64,000 nucleotides of DNA from NCBI GenBank assembly GCA_033064195.1, contig JARBJD010000049.1, forward strand, positions 62,001-126,000. The letters are read 5' to 3'. The position numbers and the translations under genes were made by a program. The stretch comes from Blattamonas nauphoetae (Eukaryota > Preaxostyla > Oxymonadida). Under the pieces are notes generated by a model. The model made no database searches and had not been told where the DNA came from. It saw nothing but the letters and a program-made list of their open reading frames with translations. This document shows, one piece after another, positions 21,911-31,328 of the stretch. Within the stretch, counting starts at the first letter, position 1. Every line of letters starts with the position of its first letter.

Positions 21911-22679
21911 AGTGTGTGTCTCCTTTTCTTGTTGCCTTCTCTTCTCACTTTAGATCTCATTATGAGGAATTATGAAAGATCCTTTTGGATTGCTGATGAA
22001 GAGACGACAATGCGTTCGCGTGGATGTTGACCCTCATCACCGCTCTGTGCTGTATGTCTCCTTTTATTTTTACCTTCTCTTCTCACTTTAGATCTCATTA
22101 TGAGGAATTATGAAAGATCCTTTTGGATTGCTGATGAAGAGACGACAATGCGTTCGCGTGGATGTTGACCCTCATCACGGCTCTGTGCTGTATGTCTCCT
22201 TTTATTTTTACCTTCACTTCTCACTTTAGATCTCATTATGAGGAATTATGAAAGATCCTTTTGGATTGCTGATGAAGAGACGACAATGCGTTCGCGTGGA
22301 TGTTGACCCTCCTGAGGGCTCTGTGCTGTATCTCTCCTTTTATTTTTACCTTCACTTTGCATCCTACGCCTTCTTTCCATCGCTATTTTCATGAATATTT
22401 CTCGAACCTGACCCACTCACTTCCTTTGTCTATATTCACGAGTTCGATGCTTTTTTTGTTTTAATGCTCTATTTTTGACACTTCTCTCTTTGCTCATTCA
22501 CTTGTCTGCCATTCCCAAAACTGATCAATTGACACCTCCGTCTTCGGAGGTGTCCATGATCTGGTGGTGTCCAAATTCTGGTTTTTAAGAACTCAAAAGT
22601 GTCCAAATTCTGGTGGAAAATTTCAGGTGTCAAAATTCTGGTGAATTCGATCAAAAGTGTCCATATTTTTGCGACCCTC
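21911..22679 (-). repeat. Right terminal inverted repeat with internal 138-bp tandem array
   Basis: Reverse complement of 18505-19269 with only scattered differences. The three array units keep the same order as on the left: the outermost has the ccctcaggaggg variant, then ccgtgatgaggg, then gcggtgatgaggg. This shows the whole array was copied between the ends rather than expanded independently. Confidence 0.85.
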
Positions 22680-22688
22680 CGAAAACAG
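22680..22688. repeat. Right target-site duplication of the MULE
   Basis: Exact direct copy of the 9 bases at 18496-18504, immediately outside the right end of the element. Confidence 0.85.
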
Positions 22689-23054
22689 GGTATTTTGATG
22701 TTTATAATTTGTTCTTAAAACCACTTCACGACAAGTTTTACTCGACATTTTGTGGAAAGAAACGCGAGAGATTTGTTGTATGTTGAGATTCCACGGAGGG
22801 GACATCCGAATTGCAAACTCCCAGGTGACAAAACAGGAAGGTGATGATGGTCCCTATTGGTCGGATTTTAAAAAAATGGCAAAAAAAACATCATTGGGAG
22901 ATGAAGGTTACTTGTAGATCACCCCGTATTGGAGTGAACGCGATGTCAATCATGTTCAAAAAAAATGAGTTGACCAACCTCGTCCTGGATTAATCCACAT
23001 CTGAAATCCATGAAACAAAAAAAGTGTGAAATTGAAAGAAAGATGAAAGAAGAG
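22689..23054. other. Intergenic region between transposon and coiled-coil gene
   Basis: About 365 bp without a supported frame. It should hold the 3' untranslated region of the minus-strand coiled-coil gene that ends at 23055. Confidence 0.4.
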
Positions 23055-26000
23055 TCATTTGTGTGATCCAATCCTGGAATGAGCTTGTGAATGTATATCT
23101 GTTCGATTAGTCATTCCAGTTCGTTTTGTCAGTGATGTGTTCTGTGGAACTGTTGATGAGAGTGGCTGTGGCTCTTGCCGCTCTGTGGTTTGCATCGTCT
23201 GCATCAAAAGCTGAAATTCCAGTGTCTCCATCTTCTGGCGATACTCATTTCGCTCTCGTCTCTTCCTCTCCACGTCCTTTTCCAGTTTTTCGATCTTCCT
23301 CTGCATTTTTCGGATTTTTTCACTTTCAGGCACTCTCTGACCGATGTCTTCTGCGAGATATGCTGGATTCTGCTCCGCATCGGCAAAAAAGGCAGCTATT
23401 TCGTCATACTCATTCCGACGAGGGGGAGAAACACCAGTGTGGGGTTGGGGATAGCGCGGTTTCGACAATGAATCACGAACTTCGGCATGATCATGGATAC
23501 TGCGTGGGATCTCAGACTGTGCGATCAACTCCTCGTTCTGTTCCTTGAGTTGTCGAGCCTTCTCTTTCAGTTCGGAAACTTCGTCCAGTGTCTGCTTCAT
23601 TTTCGCGTCAAGGCTGTCCTTCTCCCGTTCGATTTGAGCGAGAGACGCTTTGAGTGAAGAAAGGGACTTCTGAGCGGCTGATGAGGCTTTCTGCTCTTCG
23701 GCCAGCTGTTCCATGAGGTTCGATTTATTTGAAGTCATCTCTGACACTTCTTTCTTGGCAGCTTTGTACAGGATGTCTTTGTCGTTCAGTCGTTGTTCCT
23801 TCTCGGCCAGCTCTTTCTCAATCTCCAACAGTTTCGCCTTGTTTCTCAGTAACTCTTCCTCCTGCTCCTCCAGCTCGGCAGACAGTCTTCGCTTCTCTTC
23901 TTTCAGTTCATTTGCTTCGTCTTCCTTCTTCCTCAGTTCATTCTCCATTCGGATCAATCTCTCCCGCTCGGACTTTCCTGATTTCTTCTCATCTTCAATC
24001 TCCTGTTCGAGATCATCCCTTTCGTTCGTAAGAGCTGTGTTCTGTCTTTTCACTTCGCTCAATTCATCACTTAGCGTCCGGACAGTGTTCTCAAGGTTCA
24101 TCTTTTCCTCGTTAAGAGCTTCCATCTGCTGTCTCAGTTTGTCGTGCATTTCCTGTAGTTCTCGATGTTCTCGATCTTCGTTCCTTTGCTGCTTTTCCTT
24201 CTCTCGGATGTTTTTCTGAAGTTCGTCACATTCCTTTTCGAGTTCAGATCGCTGATTCTCAGATTCCCGAGATTTCCTTCTGATTGACACCATCTCTTCA
24301 TTCTGTTTGTTAAGTTCGGTCTCTTTCGAGCGGAGCTGTTCTTGAATCTCGCTCATCTCGTCTGAGAGTGCTTCCATTCGACGAGCGTGGGAATTAACTT
24401 CCTCATTCTTCTCATCCAAGTGGTTTTTGAGTTCGGAGAGTTCATTCTCGTTGGAGTCCAGTTTCTCTTTCTGTTCTTCAATCTCCAGTCGCAGTTCTCG
24501 TTGACCTCTTTCAAGCCTCGAAATCTCTTTCTCTTTCTCCAATATCTCTTTCTCTTTCTCAATCATTTCATTTCTCAGCTTCTTCTCCTTCACTTCAATC
24601 TCTTTCATCTTCTCAACTTGTCCTCGAAGCTCCTCGTTCTCTTTCTCCAACTCCCCAATCTCCTCCTCTTTCTCCCCAAGTTTCTCCAATGCTTTTTGTC
24701 CTTCTTCTTGCTTCTCCTCCGCCTGTTCCAGTTTTCGTTTGAATTCTCGGAGCTCTTGTTTCAGCTCGCGCATTTCTTCTTTTTTCTCAGCCAACTCGGC
24801 TTCGATTGAGGCGAGTTGTTCGGCACTTTGTTGATTTTTGTCGCGTTCTAGTTTCTGTTGGTTCAGTTCGTTGTCTTTTTGTTCATACTCTTGTTCCAGT
24901 TCAGCGACTCGCCTGTGCAGACTGGCAAGTTCTTCCTCGCTTTCTCGTGACTGATCTTTCAAAGTGGCGATTAAGCTTTCTTTCGCAAGCAACTCGTTTT
25001 CCAGTTTCTCCAGCTGCTTCTTCTGCACCTCTTCGTCCTCCTTCTGTTCCTGTGATGGTGTGGGATCATTCGCATTTGTTCCATGTTCCCTTTCTTGGTT
25101 GAATTGGTTGATCAGTTCGTGTTTCTCGATCATCATTTCAGCGATCTCCAGTTTGGCAGCTTTATATAATCTGTCTTTGTCGTTCAGTCGTTGTTCCTTC
25201 TCGGCCAGCTCTTTCTCAATCTCCAACAGTTTCGCCTTGTTTCTCAGCAACTCTTCCTCCTGCTCCTCCAGCTCGGCAGACAGTCTTCGCTTCTCTTCTT
25301 TCAGTTCATTTGCTTCGTCCTCCTTCTTCCTCAGTTCATCTTCCTTCAATTTCAACTGTTTTGAGATTTGTTGGTTTTCCTCCTGTTGTTCTTCAAGCTT
25401 CTGCTGTTCTCGCCTCATCTCCTGTAACTCCTTTCTCAGCGATTTGATCTCGTCTTCTTTCTGGGCAAGCTCGTCTTCCTTCGATTTCAACTGTCTCCTG
25501 ACTTGCGTCAGTTCTTCCTGTTTTTCTTCGATCATTTCCTGTTCCTTCTTTTTCTCACGTAGTTCCTTCTTCAGAATGAGAATCTCAACTTCAAGATCAG
25601 TTTGATGATCTTGTTCCTTGGATTTCATCTCTCTCAGTTCCTGTTCCAGTTCTTTCACTCGTTTCCGAAGTTCATCAAGTTCTTCTTCGCTTTCTCGTGA
25701 TTGATCTTTCAGTGTGAGAACAAGGCCTTCTTTCTCCTCAAGTTCTTCTTTCAAATGCTCCAATTCCTTTTCCAAGTCTTCTTTCTCCTTCGAGAGGGTC
25801 ATTTGCTCATCAGCATGCCGATGCAGTCTCCCTTCGGTCGATGCAAGTTGATTCTTCAACAAAATGATTTCCTTCTCTGCATTTTCGGTGTCGTCTTTCA
25901 ATCTCGCAAGTTCCTGTGCTTGTTCCTGGCACAGTGTGGAGAGCCGTTCTTTCTCTTGGAGCAGGACCTCCACTTGTTGCTGGAGTGTCTCTGAAGCTTC

Positions 26001-27716
26001 GCTGAGGGCTTTGTTTTGATTTCCCAACATGTCTAGGAGGTTGGCTTTTTTCGTGTTGTCCTTTTGGAGCTGCTCGTTTCTCGATTTCACATCCTTCAGT
26101 TCGTTTTTGAGTGTGTCCTTGGTCGGAAGTGTCGATTCTTTGGTGCGCAGTGTGTCGGACAGATTCTGCTCCGTCAGAGAAGTGATTTGGTTCTTCAGTT
26201 CTTCGAGAGAATCCTTAATCTCTTGTTGATGCTGTGTGAAGTGATGGTGAAGTGACAACAATTTGTCGTCCTCTGGTTCGCTTTGCTGTGGTTGGTCATT
26301 GTCTTCGGATGATTGTTGAGTCGTCTTCTGATTTGAAAGATGATCGATCAGGTCTTGTTGAGATTTGGTGACATCTCGCAGTCGTTTGAGCTCATTATCC
26401 TTTTCTTGTGTTGCTTCCTGAAGTGATTCCAAATCTTTCTGTAATTCCGTGCGTTCTTGCTCGATCTTTGCTGCTTTATCCTCCATCTGATCGCGCTCTT
26501 TTCTAGCTTCCTGAACTTTACGTTCGAGTTTCTGTCTTTTCTCAGTTTGCTCCAAAATCTCTTTCTCTTTCTCAATCATTTCGTTTCTCAGCTTCTTCTC
26601 CTTCACTTCAATCTCTTTCATCTTCTCAACTTGTTCTCGAAGCTCCTCGTTCTCTTTCTCCAACTCCCCAATCTCCTCTTCTTTCTCTCCAAGTTTCTCC
26701 AATGCTTTTTGTCCTTCTTCTTGTTTCTCCTCCGACTGTTCTAGTTTTCGTTTGAATTCTCGGAGCTCTTGTTTCAAATCGGCAATCTCATTCACAAGCC
26801 TTTCCGTATCAGTCGGCTTATCTTCGAGTCGTATCTCTCTCAATTCATGTTCCAGTTCATTCACTCGTTTCCGAAGTTCCTCAAGTTCTTCTTCGCTTTC
26901 TCGTGCTTGGTCTTTCAATGTCTCAATCTCACTTTCTTTCTCAGCCACTTCCTTGTCTGCCTTCTCTCGTTGTTTTTCTTCCAGTTCCTGTTCCAGTTCG
27001 TTCACTCGTTTCCGAAGTTCCTCAAGTTCTTCTTCGCTTTCTCGTGCTTGGTCTTTCAATGTCTCAATCTCACTTTCTTTCTCAGCCACTTCCTTGTCTG
27101 CCTTCTCTTGTTGTTTTTCTACAAGTTCCTGTTCCAGTTCGTTCACTCGTTTCCGAAGTTCATCAAGTTCTTCTTCGCTTTCTCGTGATTGATCTTTCAG
27201 TGTGAGAACAAGGCCTTCTTTCTCCTCAAGTTCTTCTTTCAAATGCTCCAATTCCCTTTTCAGTTCATTTTGTTCATGTGTCATATCGCGCTCTCTTTTC
27301 TCTTGAGCAGATTTCTCGTCTTCATGTCGCTGTAATGTATTTGATAAATAAGTCGTGTCTTCGGTCTGTTTCTGTAGTTTTTCCTTCAGAAGTTCTATTT
27401 GTTCATCTTTTTCGTTAAGATGATCAGTTAGACTAATTGGATGAAGCTCTATCGAGAGAGGATTCTGGTGCGGTTCATCCAGTGATAAAAATCCTTCCGA
27501 ATCTCCAAGTTTGTCTCCATCCTTCAACGATGGTTCATTTTGAAAGTCAAATAATGAATCATCGGTTTCTCGTGATTGTGTTTCGCGTGAATCTCCCAGG
27601 TAGAACAGGCGTAATTTCAAATCGAAATTTTCTTTTTGGAGGAGTTCCAATTGAGTGTACAACGATCGGATTGTTGTATCTTCTATACTAAAATCCGAGT
27701 CAACTGTTTGATCCAT
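23055..27716 (-). CDS. Giant coiled-coil protein with internal duplications
   Basis: Single-exon protein of 1,553 residues, with its first ATG at 27716. Apart from a 110-residue N-terminal part and a 90-residue tail it is almost entirely Glu/Lys/Leu/Gln heptad repeats and should form a very long parallel coiled coil. Several segments recur with near-identical DNA. A 47-residue unit is in tandem near the N-terminus. One block is around EEIGELEKENEELR (about 24.55-24.76 kb and 26.55-26.78 kb). Another is around ELKEEKRRLSAELEEQ (about 23.77-23.94 kb and 25.17-25.34 kb). Myosin-tail, golgin, rootletin-like and cytoskeletal proteins share this make-up; I cannot place it in a family. Its start is 80 bp from the divergent calnexin start. 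Confidence 0.85.
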   Translation of the reverse strand: MDQTVDSDFSIEDTTIRSLYTQLELLQKENFDLKLRLFYLGDSRETQSRETDDSLFDFQNEPSLKDGDKLGDSEGFLSLDEPHQNPLSIELHPISLTDHLNEKDEQIELLKEKLQKQTEDTTYLSNTLQRHEDEKSAQEKRERDMTHEQNELKRELEHLKEELEEKEGLVLTLKDQSRESEEELDELRKRVNELEQELVEKQQEKADKEVAEKESEIETLKDQARESEEELEELRKRVNELEQELEEKQREKADKEVAEKESEIETLKDQARESEEELEELRKRVNELEHELREIRLEDKPTDTERLVNEIADLKQELREFKRKLEQSEEKQEEGQKALEKLGEKEEEIGELEKENEELREQVEKMKEIEVKEKKLRNEMIEKEKEILEQTEKRQKLERKVQEARKERDQMEDKAAKIEQERTELQKDLESLQEATQEKDNELKRLRDVTKSQQDLIDHLSNQKTTQQSSEDNDQPQQSEPEDDKLLSLHHHFTQHQQEIKDSLEELKNQITSLTEQNLSDTLRTKESTLPTKDTLKNELKDVKSRNEQLQKDNTKKANLLDMLGNQNKALSEASETLQQQVEVLLQEKERLSTLCQEQAQELARLKDDTENAEKEIILLKNQLASTEGRLHRHADEQMTLSKEKEDLEKELEHLKEELEEKEGLVLTLKDQSRESEEELDELRKRVKELEQELREMKSKEQDHQTDLEVEILILKKELREKKKEQEMIEEKQEELTQVRRQLKSKEDELAQKEDEIKSLRKELQEMRREQQKLEEQQEENQQISKQLKLKEDELRKKEDEANELKEEKRRLSAELEEQEEELLRNKAKLLEIEKELAEKEQRLNDKDRLYKAAKLEIAEMMIEKHELINQFNQEREHGTNANDPTPSQEQKEDEEVQKKQLEKLENELLAKESLIATLKDQSRESEEELASLHRRVAELEQEYEQKDNELNQQKLERDKNQQSAEQLASIEAELAEKKEEMRELKQELREFKRKLEQAEEKQEEGQKALEKLGEKEEEIGELEKENEELRGQVEKMKEIEVKEKKLRNEMIEKEKEILEKEKEISRLERGQRELRLEIEEQKEKLDSNENELSELKNHLDEKNEEVNSHARRMEALSDEMSEIQEQLRSKETELNKQNEEMVSIRRKSRESENQRSELEKECDELQKNIREKEKQQRNEDREHRELQEMHDKLRQQMEALNEEKMNLENTVRTLSDELSEVKRQNTALTNERDDLEQEIEDEKKSGKSERERLIRMENELRKKEDEANELKEEKRRLSAELEEQEEELLRNKAKLLEIEKELAEKEQRLNDKDILYKAAKKEVSEMTSNKSNLMEQLAEEQKASSAAQKSLSSLKASLAQIEREKDSLDAKMKQTLDEVSELKEKARQLKEQNEELIAQSEIPRSIHDHAEVRDSLSKPRYPQPHTGVSPPRRNEYDEIAAFFADAEQNPAYLAEDIGQRVPESEKIRKMQRKIEKLEKDVERKRRERNEYRQKMETLEFQLLMQTMQTTERQEPQPLSSTVPQNTSLTKRTGMTNRTDIHSQAHSRIGSHK
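26861..27190 (-). repeat. 141-bp coding tandem repeat in the coiled-coil gene
   Basis: The motif tcactcgtttccgaagttc starts at 26861, 27002 and 27143, giving a period of 141 bp (47 residues). The unit encodes the LRKRVNELEQEL and KEVAEKESEIETLKDQA blocks. The third unit runs out after about 45 bp into a variant that also occurs near 25.65 kb. Confidence 0.8.
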
Positions 27717-27796
27717 GAGAACAGTCAAAATAACTCGTTGTCAAATCCTATCCAAAGAAGAAGAAATGGGATTCTGAAAAAGACACAAAATCGTCC

Positions 27797-29667
27797 ATGC
27801 TTTTGTTCTCATTTCTGGTCCTATCTCTCTGTGATGTATTTTTTCTCTCTTCTCTGATTGATGCATCACCTAGCCTTTCTTTCATGAAGATTTCACCAGT
27901 TCCACTCTAAACCACGAATGGGTACATTCAGACTCTGCTACATCTACCAAAGTATCATTTAATCAAGTAAAAGGTGATATTGTTGTTCAGGTATCCCCTC
28001 TTTCTTTATCTGTCATAATTGCCATCACATTCAGTATATTGTTCACTCGCAAGAGTCCAATGGGTATAAAGGAGATTTTTCAATAAAATTGTATTCAACG
28101 GACGTCAATCAAAAGAATTATCGTGCTGATATTCCAGTTCGACTTTCGTTTGGCCCGGTTTCGTCAGCGCAAACACATGTATTCTTCTCTGTCATTTCCA
28201 TTTTCTTTCTAGATCCATCTCAGTGTCGGTGTTCGCGATAGTTCTACAGGAACCTGGACAGAGCATAACCTCACTGATTTCCACTACATCCCACGTAATT
28301 CCTTTACAGGAATCTACAGGCTTGTGATCCGCCCCGATGAGACATTTACGATTTCACTTGATGGAGAAACCTATTCTGAAGGATCTTTCAGAAATATGAC
28401 ATTGTTTGAACCTCCAATCTATACACCCAACCTGATTGATGATCCGACAGATCTTAAACCTGCAAATTGGGACGATCGAACGGAAATTGATCATCCAGAT
28501 GATGTGAAAGCTGCAAGTGTCGATGATGACGAACCTGAATTCATTCAAGATCCAGATTCTGTGAAGCCAGAGGAATGGAGAGAAGATGAACCATTTATTA
28601 TTCCAGATCCGAAAGCCAAGCGTCCAGGAACATGGGATGAAAAAGAAGATGGCGTGTGGGAAGTTCCCATGATTCGTAACCCATACTGCATTCGCTTTGG
28701 CTGTGGAAAATGGGAACCACGACTCATCAAGAATCCGAAGTACACAGACAAGGTTGTCCCACGACGCATTGCTAATCCGGCCTACAAAGGACCATTCAAG
28801 CCCCGTCAAATTGTTGACCCGAATTGGAAGCCATCCACACAAGCAGTCTTCCCTCTCGGTGAGATCAAAGCTGTCGGGTTCTTGATGCACACCGATGTCC
28901 CCGGTTTTCAGATTGAGGACATTTTCATCGGCAATAGCGTAGCTGAGGCTGATCAGTTGTTGGAAGTGCGCAGGAAACTGACCAACACAGAAGAAGTCAA
29001 ATCAAAGACGGAAAAAGTCACAATCGAGACAGAAGAGATCACACGAGCCAAAGAGGAAGTGACACGAGCCAAAGAGGAAGTGACACGAGCCAAAGAGGAA
29101 GTGACACGAGCCAAAGAGGAAGTGACACAAAAGAAAAAGGAAGTGACACAAGCCAAAGATGAAGTGACACAAAAGAAAAAGGAAGTGACACAAGCCAAAG
29201 AGGAAGTGACACAAAAGACAAAGGAAATGACGCAAGAGACAAAGGAAGTGACACAAGAGGAAGAAAAGGAACAACGAGAAGTCACAAAGCTGGACCTGAT
29301 TAAAGTCGACTGGAAGCGGTTCAAGGAAGTGGACATTCTGAAGGAGCCGCGTGTGAAGCTGCAGATTGGGTGGGATCTGCTCCTCGACACAGCCCAAATC
29401 AAGACGGAGTATTTGGTGTACGTCGTGTCGGGGATGATGAGTGTGATTGTGGTCATCCTGCTCCTTGTGACAGGCCTGATCAAGTGTTGCTGTTGCTCGG
29501 CAAAGAGAGAAGAAGAAAAAGAGCGGGCCCGAACAAAGAAGGCGACTCAGGAGAAGAAGAAGGATGGGCCGAGCCCGAAAAAAGAGAGTAAGGCAAAAGA
29601 CACACCTGTGAAGAAGGAGAAAAAAGGGGAAACAAGTCGTGCTCGCACTCCAGCAAAGGGGAAGTGA
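27797..29667 (+). CDS. Calnexin (ER lectin chaperone) with repeat-bearing lumenal stalk
   Basis: Four exons: 27797-27835, 27874-27990, 28035-28178, 28213-29667 (584 aa). The signal peptide MLLFSFLVLSL is encoded by the tiny first exon. A lectin domain follows (NHEWVHSDSATSTKVS onward). The P-domain has four motif-1 copies (such as IDDPTDLKPANWDD and IPDPKAKRPGTWDE) and four motif-2 copies (such as GKWEPRLIKNPKY and VVPRRIANPAY). The lectin domain then closes (FPLGEIKAVGF). Before the single transmembrane helix (VSGMMSVIVVILLLVTGLI) lies a charged 7-residue repeat stalk. A CCCC cluster and a Lys-rich cytosolic tail follow. Calnexin binds monoglucosylated glycoproteins in the ER during folding. 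The assignment is firm; the stalk and the basic tail are unusual. Confidence 0.93.
29041..29250 (+). repeat. 21-bp coding tandem repeat (TRAKEEV / TQKKKEV, ten units)
   Basis: Ten in-frame 21-bp units encode T(R/Q)(A/K)K(E/K/D)EV-type heptads just before the calnexin membrane helix. The first four are identical TRAKEEV units, and later ones alternate between Lys-rich and Ala-containing versions. A heptad period suggests a helical or coiled-coil stalk. Confidence 0.85.
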
Positions 29668-29912
29668 TTCATTTCATCTTCATTCGCCAACCACACCTTC
29701 ATGTTGCGTCGTGTTTGATGTTGCTCGTTGGGAAGAATTACTGGATAATAGACAATCATACAGTGTGATTCTGACATCTAAACTCTGTGTGTGAGTGCCA
29801 CGCACATCAGGTTTTGACAGAAAAAGATGAATGATGACATCGATTCAAAATGAAGAGTCCCTTCATTGTTTCAATGAGGAGGGTTCATCCGTGAAATGAA
29901 TAAATAATAAGT

Positions 29913-31209
29913 TCAGGGAGTAACGTTACTCAGGACATGAATACATTTTTCGACGTACTGAGCAAGGTGTCTCTGGACACGGACATCAAGATCATCAATC
30001 TCAAATTCGATAACTCCTGCGCCAGTATCGTGCGCCGTTTGTGGTGAGGTATGTTCGATGAATTCAATAACCTTGAGAAGAAAGCGATAAGGCAGTGTGT
30101 TAATCTGCGAAAACAACTTCTCTTTCTCTGAATCCGAGAGAGGAATCGTATCCCCGTCGAAAGGAATGAGAAGTTGATCAAGATTCGGTTTAATTTTGGG
30201 AATGTGCGATGAGGATGTTTTGTCCTTCAGAGGAGTTGTCCGTTGGTGCCGTGTGGCTGCCCCAGGGAGTCCGGCTGTGCTGTTCCCGTCGTCCTTGAAA
30301 TATTTGTGTTGGTACGTGTTTGAAAGGAATGCTACCTGTTCTCTGGTGAACAATTTACTCGCGTCCAATTTTTTGATGGCGGTCTTGTGCATATAGTCTC
30401 CCATGACGGAAACATCGTTTGAAGGTGGATTATAGTGAAAGCAGTTGTCAAAGACCTGCCATAAATCCAAAATAATCGCGTCGATATCGTTTTTGTAGAA
30501 ATTTGTGTCGAGTCGAGTCTTTATTGTCCCAAGATCCATTGGTCGATCAATGATTGTGAAATAATCTGGAACATTGAGAACAATTGGGTCAACTGGATGA
30601 GCAAAAGGGGTTGCATATTTGTGACGGAGAAGATCACCAACTAGCTTCCGAAAGAACCTGTCAGGGAGAGAGAGATGATCGAATCAGAAAATCGATTTAG
30701 AAAAATGATTGACTCGCAAAATAAGAATGAAAAAGACATATATGACACAAATGAACATTTAATACGCTCTGATAGAATTGAAAACAGACTTTAGACATTG
30801 ATCGATATGATCTGAGGTGACGTCTTGTTGTTGTAGTTTTTGTTCATCAATGGATGGCTCATTGACCGAATGAGCGACATCAATCTCTGTATCTTCAAAT
30901 CTCTGAAGGAAGGAAAAATATAATTACATAAAAATTTGTGAAAAGAGTTCTGGAGGGAGAGTTTATTGGATTCAACGTGGGATTGCTTGTATTTAGACAG
31001 AACAAAACCCGAGAAATGCGACATACCCGAGTTTTTCTAGAAAAATCATCGTCGTTATTAAGACCAGAACCGAATAGTCCAGGTTCTTGTCTCTTCTCAT
31101 TGGGGATGACTAAATCGACTGGCTAAAACGAGAAAGAAACAATAGAGAGAAAAATCAAGAAGTAAACATCATCTGTTTTGGATAAAGAATTTGAAGATTC
31201 GGGATCCAT
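29913..31209 (-). CDS. Small BET-type protein: one bromodomain plus ET/NET domain
   Basis: Four exons: 31168-31209, 31027-31122, 30766-30902, 29913-30657 (339 aa, all junctions in phase). The bromodomain (about residues 80-195) crosses the last intron. It shows the ZA-loop stretch PFAHPVD, the YFTIIDRPMDLGTI helix-A block and the acetyl-lysine-binding Asn in FHYNPP. After a Ser/Thr/Lys-rich linker comes an extra-terminal domain (PLSDSEKEKLFSQINTLPYR ... VIEFIEHTSP) and an acidic then amphipathic tail. Proteins of this kind bind acetylated histones and recruit transcription factors. Compared with animal BET proteins there is one bromodomain instead of two. The first residue of the usual WPF shelf is Thr. 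Confidence 0.9.
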
Positions 31210-31328
31210 TCAAGGATAAAGCAAAAGAAGAGATCAGAATTTTGGTTTCCCACAGTGTCAAACTCAACTCGGTTGAACTATCAATCGTGCCCAAATCTCA
31301 ATATTTTTCCATTTCTTCGGTTATCAAG

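Larger units (their letters stand above)
18505..22679. mobile_element. Mutator-like DNA transposon (MULE), complete
   Basis: The element is 4,175 bp with terminal inverted repeats of about 765 bp (18505-19269 and 21911-22679), flanked by a perfect 9-bp direct duplication. It carries one uninterrupted transposase frame on the plus strand. Both termini start GAG and share TGGACAC a few bases in. The two inverted repeats are nearly identical, including three 137-138-bp tandem units in each, so the insertion is young or its ends were recently homogenised. All parts needed for cut-and-paste movement appear present. It sits in an intergenic gap and breaks no visible gene. Confidence 0.9.
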
